Source of the DNA: CALBPI01 sp039033995
GTDB taxonomy: Bacteria > Pseudomonadota > Gammaproteobacteria > Steroidobacterales > Woeseiaceae
DNA length: 64,000 bases
Assembly (NCBI GenBank): GCA_039033995.1
Contig: JBCCBP010000017.1
Span: 4,196-68,195 of the forward strand
Direction of reading: 5' to 3'
The notes beneath the pieces are model-generated. The model was given only the letters and a program-made list of their open reading frames with translations. It ran no database searches and had not been told where the DNA came from. The position numbers and the translations under genes were made by a program. This document shows positions 1-9,565 of the stretch, piece by piece (within the stretch, counting starts at the first letter, position 1; every line of letters starts with the position of its first letter).

Positions 1-1296
1 CTGCTTCACTGGCGCGCCAGTCGCGCGTGACTCTCCGCCGCGTTTGGTCGTACGGTTCTGAGCGCGATTGTTCCGCGTATTGGCGCGTTGCGTCGTCCGA
101 GTCGACCGATTCGTGGCACGAGCATTTGTTCGGTCGGACCGGCTGGTGAACCGACTATTGGCAAGGTTTTGCGTTCGCGTCGCACGGTTATTGCTCGCGT
201 TCGCTTGCCGATTGCCGGACGCAAAGCGCTGTCCGCTGGCACGGTTCGTGTTTTGTCGGCGCGCCGAGTCACTCGCGTTGCGGCGGCTGTTGCCGGCGAA
301 GCGGCTCCGATTGCTCCGGTTGTTGCGTACCGTGCCCGGCTGGGCTCGTGTGTAGCCGTTGCGGTTATACGTCAGCTGGCGACCGGCCGTACGGTTGCGG
401 CTGTAACCTGGGCGTGAGCCGTGGAAGCGATTCGGGAACCACCGATAGTGGCCGCGCCGATTGAAGCGACCGGTACCGCCATACACGAAGTAGTCGCGGC
501 TGTGGCGGTGGCGGAAAAATCGGCGCGAGTTGAATCGGAAACCGTAGAACGGGTGGCGCACGGTATCGAAGTAATTCAAATGCAGGAACCGGTTGTGCCA
601 CGAGATCGCAAACGCGGTGCTGACACCCCAGAAGAACGGGTCGCCATAAAAACGATGGCCGACCGCATACGGGTGGTAATACAACGGGTACCCGACATCA
701 TGGTAGAAGTAGGTGCGATACGGTCGACGTACGACAACCTCGACGGGATCGTAGTAGGGCACGTAGATCACTTCCGGATCGGCCGGTGCGATGACAACGC
801 GATCCGCGTCACGGGTGATGATCTGCCGGTCATCGGTTTCCAGATTGCCGGCGAGATATGCCTGATCGCGAAAGCGCTCCACCGCCTCCAGCACCTCGGT
901 TTGCTGACCCAATACGGCCTCGCCAAGCTGCCAGGTCCAATCGAGATCCTCATTCAGCAATGCGAGCGCTTCGGGATAATTCAGCAGAGCGACAATGGCG
1001 TCGTCCCACGCCGGGTCGGGCGTCGCGTTCTCGGCATTCGCGCCATCGTCCAGAAAGCGTTGTGCCTCGACAAGCTGTAACGGATACGTCGCAGCGGGCA
1101 ACACAATGGCCAGCAGGTCGTCCGGATACAACGCGACCGGTGCCACAAGATTGTCCAGCTCGGACGCTGAGAGCGGGGCGCTGGCAGCGTCGCGGTCTTG
1201 TGCCACCGCTGTGACAGCCGCGGCGGCCAGCAACAAGCCGACCAGCCAGAGGCTCATCGACCGCAAGGGTAGACGGTTTACAACTCGCGAGTTCAT
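1..1296 (-). CDS. DUF3300-type exported protein, C-terminus cut by window edge
   Basis: The reading frame is open from an ATG at 1294-1296 to base 1, giving 432 visible residues and no stop, so the gene continues left of the window. The start has a good GAGGAA ribosome site six bases upstream. An N-terminal signal peptide (hydrophobic LWLVGLLLAAAA, then AVAQ) is followed by a conserved part of about 230 residues with LVAPVALYPDDLLAIVLPAATYP-like wording, which I recognise as DUF3300. It continues with Tyr/His/Phe-rich sequence (VIYVPYYDPVEVV, FYHDVGYPLYYHP), and the visible C-terminal third is a low-complexity Asn/Arg/Ser/Thr-rich tail. The family has no established function. Export to periplasm or surface is inferred from the signal peptide. 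Confidence 0.85.
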   Translation of the reverse strand, partial: MNSRVVNRLPLRSMSLWLVGLLLAAAAVTAVAQDRDAASAPLSASELDNLVAPVALYPDDLLAIVLPAATYPLQLVEAQRFLDDGANAENATPDPAWDDAIVALLNYPEALALLNEDLDWTWQLGEAVLGQQTEVLEAVERFRDQAYLAGNLETDDRQIITRDADRVVIAPADPEVIYVPYYDPVEVVVRRPYRTYFYHDVGYPLYYHPYAVGHRFYGDPFFWGVSTAFAISWHNRFLHLNYFDTVRHPFYGFRFNSRRFFRHRHSRDYFVYGGTGRFNRRGHYRWFPNRFHGSRPGYSRNRTAGRQLTYNRNGYTRAQPGTVRNNRSNRSRFAGNSRRNASDSARRQNTNRASGQRFASGNRQANASNNRATRTQNLANSRFTSRSDRTNARATNRSTRTTQRANTRNNRAQNRTTKRGGESRATGAPVKQ

Positions 1297-1396
1297 CGCA
1301 TTCCTCGTGCGCCGTTAACGACGCCTGTTAGCACAGTTGCCACAATAAGCGGGTTTAGCTGAACCCAAGCTTAACACCAGGCTGTTGAGACAATGA

Positions 1397-1723
1397 TCAC
1401 GCAGATTCAAAGCTTTCTAGAAAAATTCGATAAACTAATGATTTTAAATAAAATAAATTAGTTATCAACGAGGGCATTAACTCGTATTTCGTCAAATCTG
1501 TCGACGCCGTAAAGATGGCGGGGCTTATCGGCAATCTCACCCGCGTGGGATCGACAGCGCCGATCGGGATGACGTTGCGCTCAAGCAGCAGCGAGATTGT
1601 TTCGCAACGGCCGCCGTCGACTAATGCCCGCATGTGGCCGATCTCTTCTTGCTCGTCGGGTATGCGATGATAACCAGCGCGCGCTAATCCTATTCCCTGA
1701 GTCACGTCTTGATGTCGCATCAC
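1397..1723 (-). CDS. doubtful small ORF, possible relic
   Basis: This 108-residue frame starts on the opposite strand just inside the MFS gene. Its middle (residues about 20-85, e.g. DEQEEIGHMRALVDGG) has coding-like codon choice with G/C at third positions. Its last 20 residues come from a very AT-rich stretch (1420-1470) and look accidental. I recognise no family. It could be a fragment of a decayed gene, or noise. The rest of the 415-base gap between the DUF3300 gene and the transporter holds nothing else I can name; it should contain the promoters of both divergent genes. Confidence 0.2.
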   Translation of the reverse strand: MMRHQDVTQGIGLARAGYHRIPDEQEEIGHMRALVDGGRCETISLLLERNVIPIGAVDPTRVRLPISPAIFTASTDLTKYELMPSLITNLFYLKSLVYRIFLESFESA

Positions 1724-2905
1724 TGGTTGTACAACCGAACGCTTTGGCTGTTGCTTGGCTGTCAGGTCGCCTCCGTCTGTGGGTCGGTGGTCATTGTGAG
1801 CATCGGTGGCCTCGTTGGGGCGGAGTTGGCGCCCACGCCGGTTTGGGCGACCCTGCCGGTGTCATTGATGGTCGTCGGCATGGCCACCAGTGCCGCCCCA
1901 GCCGCGCTGTTAATGGCGCGTGTCGGTCGTAAACCTGTCTTTCTGGCTGGGATCCTCATCGCATCGATGTCGTTGCTGCTTGCCTGGTACGGCATGCGCG
2001 AAGCTTCTTTCGGCTGGTTCTGTGTTGGCTTGTTTGGCTTCGGTATGAACATGGCCTGCGTTCACCAATATCGTTTCGCGGCGGCTGAAAGCGTCGCCCA
2101 GCGTCATGCGGCCGGTGCCCTATCGTTAATTCTATTGGGCCCCGTGGCTGGTGCGCTGATCGGGCCAGCGCTGCTCGATACGCTGCGTGACGGCGCGGCC
2201 GTTGCCGGTACGGCACCGGTCTTTGTCGGTTTGGCGGTTGTGATGATCATTGCTGCCATCCTGATGGGGGCAACGCATATGCTTGGGCGAGACAGCGACG
2301 CGCCACCCTCGCACAGCGCGGAGACGTCGGTGCGCCCCCCGCAGCTGACGATCGCGCTCGCGATCTGCGCAGGCGTCAGCGCGTACGCGATCATGTCACT
2401 GATCATGACGGCTACGCCCATCAATATGCATCACGTCGACGGTTTCGATATCGGTACGACGGCACGCGTTATCCGGGCGCACGTGATCGCGATGTATCTG
2501 CCATCCGTTGTGTTCGCCACACTGATCGCGTGGTTCGGCGTTCGCCGCCTATTGTTTGTCGGGATCGTCTGTTATGCGGCGGTGCTGGCAACAGCGCTCA
2601 GCGGCCGAGGCCTCGGCCACTACACGATTGCGTTGGTGGCGCTGGGGCTCGGATGGAACCTATTGTACCTCGGCGGCACTTACCTCATTACCCAAAGCGC
2701 GAGTGGGCCCGGTCGTTTCAGACTGCAGGCACTCAACGAGTTTGCCGTGTTCTCGATCTCTGCACTCGCATCACTGGCAGCCGGCGCGGTGCTATATCGC
2801 TTCGGTTGGTCGTACCTGTTGATGGCGCCCATCCCGTTTCTCGCGATGATGGTGGTTCTACTGGCTGGCGAGCGCCGCAGCGCCGCACCAGCGGTACAGA
2901 CTTAG
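1712..2905 (+). CDS. MFS family transporter
   Basis: A 397-residue polytopic inner-membrane protein with about 12 hydrophobic segments along its whole length. After the second or third segment it has the major-facilitator loop signature in the form LLMARVGRKPVFLAG (residues about 67-81; the family form is G-x-x-x-D-R-x-G-R-R). A Ser/Asp/Pro-rich cytoplasmic loop near residues 193-212 separates the two halves. The substrate cannot be told from sequence. The ATG at 1712 is preceded by a TTG that could also serve. No strong Shine-Dalgarno is visible. The stop codon overlaps the stop of the convergent outer-membrane gene by a few bases, so no terminator separates them. Confidence 0.85.
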   Translation: MSHHWLYNRTLWLLLGCQVASVCGSVVIVSIGGLVGAELAPTPVWATLPVSLMVVGMATSAAPAALLMARVGRKPVFLAGILIASMSLLLAWYGMREASFGWFCVGLFGFGMNMACVHQYRFAAAESVAQRHAAGALSLILLGPVAGALIGPALLDTLRDGAAVAGTAPVFVGLAVVMIIAAILMGATHMLGRDSDAPPSHSAETSVRPPQLTIALAICAGVSAYAIMSLIMTATPINMHHVDGFDIGTTARVIRAHVIAMYLPSVVFATLIAWFGVRRLLFVGIVCYAAVLATALSGRGLGHYTIALVALGLGWNLLYLGGTYLITQSASGPGRFRLQALNEFAVFSISALASLAAGAVLYRFGWSYLLMAPIPFLAMMVVLLAGERRSAAPAVQT

Positions 2906-3558
2906 AAGTTGAACGAGAAGGAGACTGCTGCCACCGGGTACCACTCGTAGTCGCCCAGCTCATCTTCCAGCTCGAGCCGCTCCTGTTCTAGTGCATCACG
3001 GAACGTAGCGTCGGTCGCCAACACGCCGTCCGCGGCGAGATCCAATGCGACCGACCCTTGATACATTACGCCGGCATCGAAGTGCAGGCCAAACGTATCG
3101 AACACGCGGAAGTCCAGGCCGACACCGGCATACGGTGCCACTGAGTCGAAGGTGGCTTTGCCGCGAAGGTTACCGACATCATTCGCGTCGAAAGTCTGTC
3201 CACCAATATCGAACGTGCCGGTGTTGGCGCCGAGGAAGCTACCTTCATTGCCGTTGGCCACCAAACCTGCAGAGACGCGGAACGGGCTTAACGGCGCCCG
3301 GGCATTCAGCGTCACGTAGGCGCTGGAGAGATCCAGCTCGACGTCATAGTCGATACCGGCCTCTTCACGGGTCGTGTCGTACGTGTATGTATTGAAGCCT
3401 GCGCGCAGATCTAGATAGGGGATCGGGCGCCAGGTGGCTTCCAGTCCGAGGCCCTGGGTGCCGGCTCGCAGGCCAATCCATAAGTCGTCGTCGGCTTGAA
3501 CTGGCGCTGTCAAACACGCTGCGAGGAGACCGGCCGCAGCAATCCTGTGCATTTTCAT
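2902..3558 (-). CDS. outer-membrane beta-barrel protein, unknown role
   Basis: A 218-residue protein with a signal peptide (MKMHRIAAAGLLAACLTAPVQA, cleavage after QA). The mature part alternates polar and hydrophobic residues in strand-like blocks (YLDLRAGFNTYTY, SSAYVTLNARA, FGLHFDAGVMYQG) and ends in Phe (VSFSFNF), the usual Bam signal of an outer-membrane barrel. An acidic loop near residues 190-205 (ALEQERLELEDELGDYEW) is predicted before the last strand. The start has GGAGAA six bases upstream. It is a single gene convergent with the MFS transporter. I do not recognise a named family. Confidence 0.75.
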   Translation of the reverse strand: MKMHRIAAAGLLAACLTAPVQADDDLWIGLRAGTQGLGLEATWRPIPYLDLRAGFNTYTYDTTREEAGIDYDVELDLSSAYVTLNARAPLSPFRVSAGLVANGNEGSFLGANTGTFDIGGQTFDANDVGNLRGKATFDSVAPYAGVGLDFRVFDTFGLHFDAGVMYQGSVALDLAADGVLATDATFRDALEQERLELEDELGDYEWYPVAAVSFSFNF

Positions 3559-3832
3559 CGTCGCTTCTCCAAGTGAGGCAGATTATGTTCGCTAGCCTAG
3601 CTAGGGATCACGCTGTCGGGTGTGCGTCAGGTCACGCTTTTGGCTTGTCAAACCATCGTCAGGGAGGGGGCGTGTCGTACGTCAAAGAATCGCGAAAAAG
3701 CTCGCAATTTCCATAATTTGGCGTTTAAAAGGGCGGGCCGATCCAGTAAAATCCGGATTGGTCGCTAAGGCCATACACCCCACAACAAATGCTAGTGATC
3801 GAACCGCTGGGACGCGGTGGAACTGACATAAC

Positions 3833-6688
3833 ATGAGCAAAGAACTCCAAGCGCTGATTCAGGGCACCCCTCTGAATGGCGCGAACGCCGCGATTATCGA
3901 GCAATTGTACGAAGATTATCTCGATGACCCGAAATCGGTACCCGCTTCCTGGCAGGGCTACTTCTCTAGCCTGATCAACGGCGCCGACCGCTTTTCCGAG
4001 ATCGCGCATGGCCCGATTGTCGATGCGCTGAAACAACAGGCGAAACTGCGGTCGACGCAGACGGGCAAGCGCTCGCAACGCGCCGTTGCCGGCACTACGA
4101 ACGAAAAACAGGCCGCGGTTTCGCGATTGATTCAGGTCTACGCGCTGCGCGGTCACCAGATCGCCGACATCGACCCGCTGGGGTTGATGCACAGAGAAGA
4201 GCCTCGCGTGTTGCAGTTCGACTTTCTGGGGTTAGACAAAACCGACCTCGATAACGAGTTTTACACTGGCGGGCTTGCCGGCACCGGGCATAAACGGATG
4301 AAGCTCCGGGATATCATCAGCCTGCTGCGCAGCATTTATTGCGGCACCACAGGCGCGGAGTTTGCTCATGTCTCTCGATCGCGCGAACGACTATGGCTGC
4401 GAGAGCAATTTGAGGCGCTGATTCGGAAACCTTTCACAGCAAAAGAGCAGCGCTGGTTGCTCAAGCAGCTTACTCGGGCCGAGACGCTCGAGCGCTATCT
4501 ACACACGCGCTATGTTGGACAAAAGCGGTTCTCGCTGGAGGGCGGCGAAAGTCTGATCCCGATGCTGGACGAATTGGTGCAGGCGGGTGGTGCGGCCGGC
4601 ATCAAAGAATTGGTCATCGGCATGGCCCACCGCGGGCGCATCAATGTTCTGGTGAACGTGCTAGGCAAGGCGCCGCAAGATCTGTTCTCGGAGTTCGAAG
4701 GTACCTATAACCTCGACGAGATGACGGGCTCCGGCGATGTGAAATACCACAAGGGCTTTTCGGCGGATATGAAAACAGCAGGCGGCAACGTGCATTTGTC
4801 GCTGGCCTTCAACCCGTCGCACCTCGAAATTGTGAACCCCGTCGTCGAGGGCTCTGTGCGTGCGCGACAACTGCGACGAGGCGATCATGAGGGCACCACG
4901 ATTCTGCCTATTTTGATTCATGGCGACGCGGCGTTCGCCGGGCAAGGTGTGGTGACCGAAACGTTCCAGATGTCACAACTGCCGGCTTTCCGTACCGGTG
5001 GTACCGTCCACATCGTCATCAACAACCAGATCGGTTTCACAACGAGCGACCCTCAGGATGCACGGTCCACGCCGTATTGCAGCGATGTGGCGAAGATGAT
5101 CGAAGCGCCGATCTTCCATGTCAATGGCGACGACCCGGAGGCGGTCATTCGCGTGACCCGTCTGGCACTCGATTACCGTCAGAAATACGGTAAAGACGTC
5201 GTTATCGATCTCGTTTGTTATCGCCGCTTAGGTCACAACGAAGCGGATGAGCCCGCCGCGACACAGCCACAGATGTACGCGAAGATTCGCAGCCACAAAA
5301 CGACGCGCGAACGATATGCCGAATCTCTGATGTCCGCGGGTGTCATGAGCCAAGAGGACGTCAACGGTTTAATTGAGCGCTACCGCGCGCGACTCGATGA
5401 CGGCCGACCGGTGCCGCGTGCGCTGCTCGGTATGATCGGCAACGAATACACGATCGATTGGTCGCCCTACATTACCGGCGATCTGCTCAGTGCGGCTGAC
5501 ACCGGTGTCGACCTCGATCGCGTCAATGGGCTCGGCAAGATGCTGCTGAATCTGCCGGACGACCTGACATTGCATTCTCGTGTCGACCGCATCATGGCCG
5601 CGCGCCACAAAATGCTGGCTGGCGAACAGGATATGGACTGGGGCTTTGCCGAGACCATGGCGTATGCGACGTTGCTCGAAGATGGTTTCGATGTGCGTCT
5701 TACGGGCCAGGATAGCGGGCGAGGCACCTTCTTCCATAGACATGCGGTGCTGCACGCGCAAGGTGAAGATCGCGAGTACATTCCGTTGCAGCATTTGGTC
5801 AATCGACCAGCGGCATTCACTGTTACTGATTCCTTCTTGTCGGAAGAAGCCGTCATGGGCTTCGAGTATGGTTTTGCAACCACGGAGCCACGCACGCTGG
5901 TGATTTGGGAGGGCCAGTTTGGCGATTTCGCGAATGGGGCACAGGTTGTTATCGATCAGTTCATCAGTTCAGGCGAGTCGAAGTGGGGTCGTTTGTGCGG
6001 TCTGACTCTCTTCCTGCCACACGGATATGAAGGCCAGGGGCCGGAACACTCGTCTGCACGCCTCGAGCGTTTCCTGCAACTGTGCGCGGAGCACAATATG
6101 CAGGTCTGCGTGCCGTCGACACCGGCTCAGATGTTCCATATGCTCCGACGTCAGATGGTGCGCCCAGTGCGTAAGCCGCTGATCGTGATGACACCGAAGA
6201 GCCTGCTGCGACACAAGCTCTCCGTGTCGCCGCTGTCAGACCTTTCAGAAGGCCGATTCCATACGGTCATCGACGAAATCGACGACCTTGATCGCAGCGC
6301 TGTCAAACGCGTCGTTTTCTGCAGCGGAAAAGTCTACTTCGACTTGCTGGAGCGTCGGCGGGCGGAGGAAATCCAAGACGTCGCGATCGTGCGAATCGAG
6401 CAAATCTATCCTTTCCCGATCGATGAATTTGCGGAAGCACTGGTGAGTTACCCGAATGCTGAGACTATCGTCTGGTGTCAGGAAGAGCCGCGCAATCAGG
6501 GCGCGTGGTACCAGATTCGTCATCGCCTGCAGCAGCCGCTGCGCAGCCGACACTCATTACATTACGCAGGTCCTGTAAGTGCGGCGGCTCCGGCCGTGGG
6601 TATTCCGGCCATGCACAGCAAGATTCAGAAAGCACTGGTGGAGTCTGCGCTGGGTATCACGCAGCTAATCGACGAAACCGACCTATAA
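3833..6688 (+). CDS. sucA: 2-oxoglutarate dehydrogenase E1 component
   Basis: A 951-residue thiamine-diphosphate enzyme that decarboxylates 2-oxoglutarate and passes the succinyl group to the E2 lipoyl arm; it is the entry step of the TCA-cycle complex. The N-terminal E2-docking segment (IEQLYEDYLDDPKSVPASW) closely matches the enteric protein. The HGDAAFAGQGVV and INNQIGFTT blocks are the cofactor-binding region, and the transketolase-like pyrimidine and C-terminal domains are complete. Length is slightly above the roughly 933 residues of E. coli. It leads a sucA-sucB-lpd operon. The 274-base gap upstream holds its promoter, but I could not assign boxes with confidence. No sdh genes lie upstream, unlike in enterics. 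Confidence 0.97.
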   Translation: MSKELQALIQGTPLNGANAAIIEQLYEDYLDDPKSVPASWQGYFSSLINGADRFSEIAHGPIVDALKQQAKLRSTQTGKRSQRAVAGTTNEKQAAVSRLIQVYALRGHQIADIDPLGLMHREEPRVLQFDFLGLDKTDLDNEFYTGGLAGTGHKRMKLRDIISLLRSIYCGTTGAEFAHVSRSRERLWLREQFEALIRKPFTAKEQRWLLKQLTRAETLERYLHTRYVGQKRFSLEGGESLIPMLDELVQAGGAAGIKELVIGMAHRGRINVLVNVLGKAPQDLFSEFEGTYNLDEMTGSGDVKYHKGFSADMKTAGGNVHLSLAFNPSHLEIVNPVVEGSVRARQLRRGDHEGTTILPILIHGDAAFAGQGVVTETFQMSQLPAFRTGGTVHIVINNQIGFTTSDPQDARSTPYCSDVAKMIEAPIFHVNGDDPEAVIRVTRLALDYRQKYGKDVVIDLVCYRRLGHNEADEPAATQPQMYAKIRSHKTTRERYAESLMSAGVMSQEDVNGLIERYRARLDDGRPVPRALLGMIGNEYTIDWSPYITGDLLSAADTGVDLDRVNGLGKMLLNLPDDLTLHSRVDRIMAARHKMLAGEQDMDWGFAETMAYATLLEDGFDVRLTGQDSGRGTFFHRHAVLHAQGEDREYIPLQHLVNRPAAFTVTDSFLSEEAVMGFEYGFATTEPRTLVIWEGQFGDFANGAQVVIDQFISSGESKWGRLCGLTLFLPHGYEGQGPEHSSARLERFLQLCAEHNMQVCVPSTPAQMFHMLRRQMVRPVRKPLIVMTPKSLLRHKLSVSPLSDLSEGRFHTVIDEIDDLDRSAVKRVVFCSGKVYFDLLERRRAEEIQDVAIVRIEQIYPFPIDEFAEALVSYPNAETIVWCQEEPRNQGAWYQIRHRLQQPLRSRHSLHYAGPVSAAAPAVGIPAMHSKIQKALVESALGITQLIDETDL

Positions 6689-6752
6689 ACCCGACATTAC
6701 ACCGTGCGAAACCTGTTCGCGCAGCAACCCGAATCCAACGAAGAGAACGACC

Positions 6753-7985
6753 ATGTCAACCGAAGTAAAAGTACCGCAATTGCCCGAGTCGGTGGCGGAC
6801 GCCACGCTGGTGTCCTGGCACAAGCAACCTGGCGATACCGTCCGTCGCGACGAAAACCTGGTGGATTTGGAGACGGATAAGGTAGTCCTTGAGGTGCCTT
6901 GCCCAGTCGACGGCACGTTGAAGGAGATCAAGCAAGCCGATGGCGCGACAGTCGTCAGTGGCGACTTGCTGGCGGTTGTGGAGGCGGGCGAGGTTGCCGA
7001 TGCGCCAGCACCAGCAGAAACATCGGACGAGCCGGCAGCCAAAGCCGATTCGCCTGCGCCAGTCGCCGAACCCGAGACATCATCGAGCGGTGGGAAGGAT
7101 AGCGGCAAGTTGAGCCCGGCCGTACGGCGGTTGGTAGAAGAGCATGATCTCGACCCGGCGCGCATCAAGGGCACGGGTCGGGACGGTCGTATTTCGAAAG
7201 CGGATGTGATGCACCATCTCGAGAGTGGCGACGACAATGCCGCGGAAGACGCCAGTGGTGCGAGTGTTGGCAGCAGTGTCGCCGCACGCACGGAGCGCCG
7301 AGTGCCGATGACCCGCCTGCGTGCCACGATTGCCAAGCGCATGGTCGAGGCGCAACACAATGCGGCGATGCTGACGACCTTCAATGAAGTTGATCTCACC
7401 GAAGTCATCGCGCTTCGCGCGCGTTACAAAGATGCATTTACTGACACACATGGCGTCAAGCTGGGCTTCATGTCGTTTTTCGTGCGTGCTGCGGTGGAAG
7501 CGCTGCGCAAATTCCCGTTGGTGAACGCATCGATCGACGGCAATGAGATCGTCTACCACGACTATCAGGACATCGGCATTGCCGTATCGACCGATCGTGG
7601 TTTGCTCGTACCGGTATTGCGCGATGCGGGCTTGATGTCGTTCGCCGATATCGAAAAAGGTATTGCGGCCTATGGCCAAAAGGCACGGGAGGGTAACATC
7701 GGGATCGACGACCTGACCGGCGGCACATTTACGATCACCAACGGCGGCATCTTTGGTTCAATGATGTCAACGCCTATCCTGAATCCGCCGCAGACCGGTA
7801 TTCTCGGCATGCACTCGATCATGGATCGCCCCGTCGCTATCAATGGCCAAGTTGAGATTCGTAAGATGATGTATCTCGCCCTGTCTTATGACCACCGTAT
7901 CATCGACGGCAAAGAGGCTGTGCAGTTTGTCGTGACGATCAAGAATGCCCTGGAAGACCCGGGTCGCTTGCTGTTGCAGGTATAA
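6753..7985 (+). CDS. sucB: 2-oxoglutarate dehydrogenase E2, dihydrolipoyl succinyltransferase
   Basis: A 410-residue core subunit of the complex. The N-terminal lipoyl domain carries the attachment lysine in ETDKVVLE (K43). A flexible Ala/Pro/Glu-rich linker (residues about 80-108) leads to a peripheral-subunit-binding domain (LSPAVRRLVEEHDLDPARI, about 112-150). The catalytic domain ends with SYDHRIIDGKEAV, supplying H381 and D385. There is one lipoyl domain, as in most proteobacterial SucB. The gene starts 64 bases after sucA with a GAAGAGAA-rich ribosome site and precedes lpd in the same operon. Confidence 0.97.
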   Translation: MSTEVKVPQLPESVADATLVSWHKQPGDTVRRDENLVDLETDKVVLEVPCPVDGTLKEIKQADGATVVSGDLLAVVEAGEVADAPAPAETSDEPAAKADSPAPVAEPETSSSGGKDSGKLSPAVRRLVEEHDLDPARIKGTGRDGRISKADVMHHLESGDDNAAEDASGASVGSSVAARTERRVPMTRLRATIAKRMVEAQHNAAMLTTFNEVDLTEVIALRARYKDAFTDTHGVKLGFMSFFVRAAVEALRKFPLVNASIDGNEIVYHDYQDIGIAVSTDRGLLVPVLRDAGLMSFADIEKGIAAYGQKAREGNIGIDDLTGGTFTITNGGIFGSMMSTPILNPPQTGILGMHSIMDRPVAINGQVEIRKMMYLALSYDHRIIDGKEAVQFVVTIKNALEDPGRLLLQV

Positions 7986-8048
7986 GACCCCATATCCTCA
8001 ATATCTAACGAATTGGTGGCGATCAACGACCGCCCAGTGGGACACATT

Positions 8049-9476
8049 ATGAGCGAACAATACGACGTCATCGTCATCGGCGGCGGACCGGCGGGATACC
8101 CGGCAGCTATTCGTGCAGCGCAACACGGCATGAGCGTTGCGTGCATCGATAACTGGAAGAACTATGACGGCAGCCACGCTTTTGGCGGCACCTGCCTTAA
8201 CGCCGGTTGCATACCGTCCAAGGCGTTATTGGAATCATCCGAGCTGATGCATCGCGCGCAGCACGAATTCGCGAGTCACGGCATCTCGGCCGACAATATT
8301 GCGCTCGACCTTGCCGCGATGCAGAAACGCAAAGCTGGAATTGTCAGCCAGTTGACGGGCGGTATCAGCGCATTGTTCAAATCGAACAAGGTCACGGGGT
8401 TGCGCGGACATGGCAAGCTGCTCGCGAACAACAAGGTTGAGTTCTCGCCCGCGGATGGCGAGCCCGAAACACTGACCGCCAAGCATGTCATTCTTGCGTC
8501 TGGCTCGCAGCCGATTGAGTTGCCGTCTATGCCGTTTGACGGCAAACACATCGTCGATTCCTGGGGTGCGCTGGAATTCGACGCCGTGCCGAAGAAGCTT
8601 GGCGTGATCGGTGCCGGTGTCATCGGGCTGGAACTCGGCAGCGTGTGGAGCCGGTTGGGATCCGAAGTCACAGTGCTGGAGGCCATGCCCGACTTCCTGG
8701 CCATGGTCGATCGCCAGATTGCGAAAGATGCTGAGCGCCAGTTCCGCAAACAGGGACTCGACATCAAACTGAGTGCGCGTGTTTCATCGGCCAAGGTGTC
8801 TCGTGGCAAAGTTAAAGTTGCCTACGAAGACAAAGACGGTGAGCAGTCGATGACATTTGATCGTCTGGTCGTCGCTGTGGGTCGACGTCCGTTCACCGAG
8901 AATCTGTTTGCGGACGATACGGGGATCACGGTCGATGAGCGAGGCTTTATCGAAGTCGACGACGAATGTCGCACGAAGGTGCCGAACGTGTATGCGGTCG
9001 GTGACTGCGTTCGCGGGCCGATGTTGGCGCACAAGGGTACTGAAGAGGGCGTGATGGCGGCAGACTTGATCGCCGGCGAAGTCGCCGAGGTTAACTACAA
9101 CGTGATCCCGTCAGTGGTCTACACGGCGCCAGAAATTGCCTGGGTGGGTTTGACGGAAGAACAGGCGCGGGAAGCGGGTAAGGACATCAAGACCGGAACC
9201 TTCCCATTTGCCGCCAGTGGACGTGCCAAAGCGATGGAGCAAGCGTCCGGTATGGTAAAGATCGTCAGCAGCAATGACGACGACGAGATCCTCGGCGTGC
9301 ACATCATTGGGCCGATGGCCGGTGAGCTCATTGGCGAGCTGGTCTTGGCAATGGAATTCCGCGCGAGCACGGAAGACATTCAACGCACCGTACACGCGCA
9401 TCCGACGCTGTCGGAAGCTGTGCACGAAGCATCGCTGAGCGCCGACAAACGTGCGTTACACGCGATCAATCGTTAG
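8049..9476 (+). CDS. lpd: dihydrolipoyl dehydrogenase (E3)
   Basis: A 475-residue flavoenzyme that reoxidises dihydrolipoamide on the E2 arm and passes electrons to NAD. It has the N-terminal FAD dinucleotide fold (VIGGGPAGYPAAIRAAQ), the redox disulfide motif GGTCLNAGCIPSK (C49 and C54), the NAD fold (LGVIGAGVIGLELGSVW) and a C-terminal dimer domain ending with the HAHPTLSEA active-site histidine motif. I start it at the ATG at 8049 because the family begins with MSEQYDVIVIGGG; the frame is also open upstream to a TTG at 8013. It is the last gene of sucA-sucB-lpd and could also serve other lipoyl complexes. Confidence 0.96.
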   Translation: MSEQYDVIVIGGGPAGYPAAIRAAQHGMSVACIDNWKNYDGSHAFGGTCLNAGCIPSKALLESSELMHRAQHEFASHGISADNIALDLAAMQKRKAGIVSQLTGGISALFKSNKVTGLRGHGKLLANNKVEFSPADGEPETLTAKHVILASGSQPIELPSMPFDGKHIVDSWGALEFDAVPKKLGVIGAGVIGLELGSVWSRLGSEVTVLEAMPDFLAMVDRQIAKDAERQFRKQGLDIKLSARVSSAKVSRGKVKVAYEDKDGEQSMTFDRLVVAVGRRPFTENLFADDTGITVDERGFIEVDDECRTKVPNVYAVGDCVRGPMLAHKGTEEGVMAADLIAGEVAEVNYNVIPSVVYTAPEIAWVGLTEEQAREAGKDIKTGTFPFAASGRAKAMEQASGMVKIVSSNDDDEILGVHIIGPMAGELIGELVLAMEFRASTEDIQRTVHAHPTLSEAVHEASLSADKRALHAINR

Positions 9477-9565
9477 CGCGCAGACCACACACACCAAAGA
9501 CATAGTACTACGTGCTCACGGTGATATCTTCGTCACCGGCCGGGTAGGACTGCTATGCGCTTGCC

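Noticed and set aside
88..1080. Long plus-strand ORFs in the first kilobase
   Set aside because: They are antisense shadows of the DUF3300 gene, whose own frame continues off the window and has a signal peptide, family blocks and a ribosome site.
3620..3826. Small plus-strand ORF upstream of sucA
   Set aside because: No ribosome site and no recognisable sequence; it lies in the probable sucA promoter region.
6683..7408. 241-residue minus-strand ORF opposite sucB
   Set aside because: Ser/Thr/Arg-rich low-complexity translation that mirrors sucB codons; sucB is unmistakable.
9519..9538. Hairpin CGGTGA/TCACCG between lpd and relA as a terminator
   Set aside because: A six-pair stem without a T run; too weak to call.
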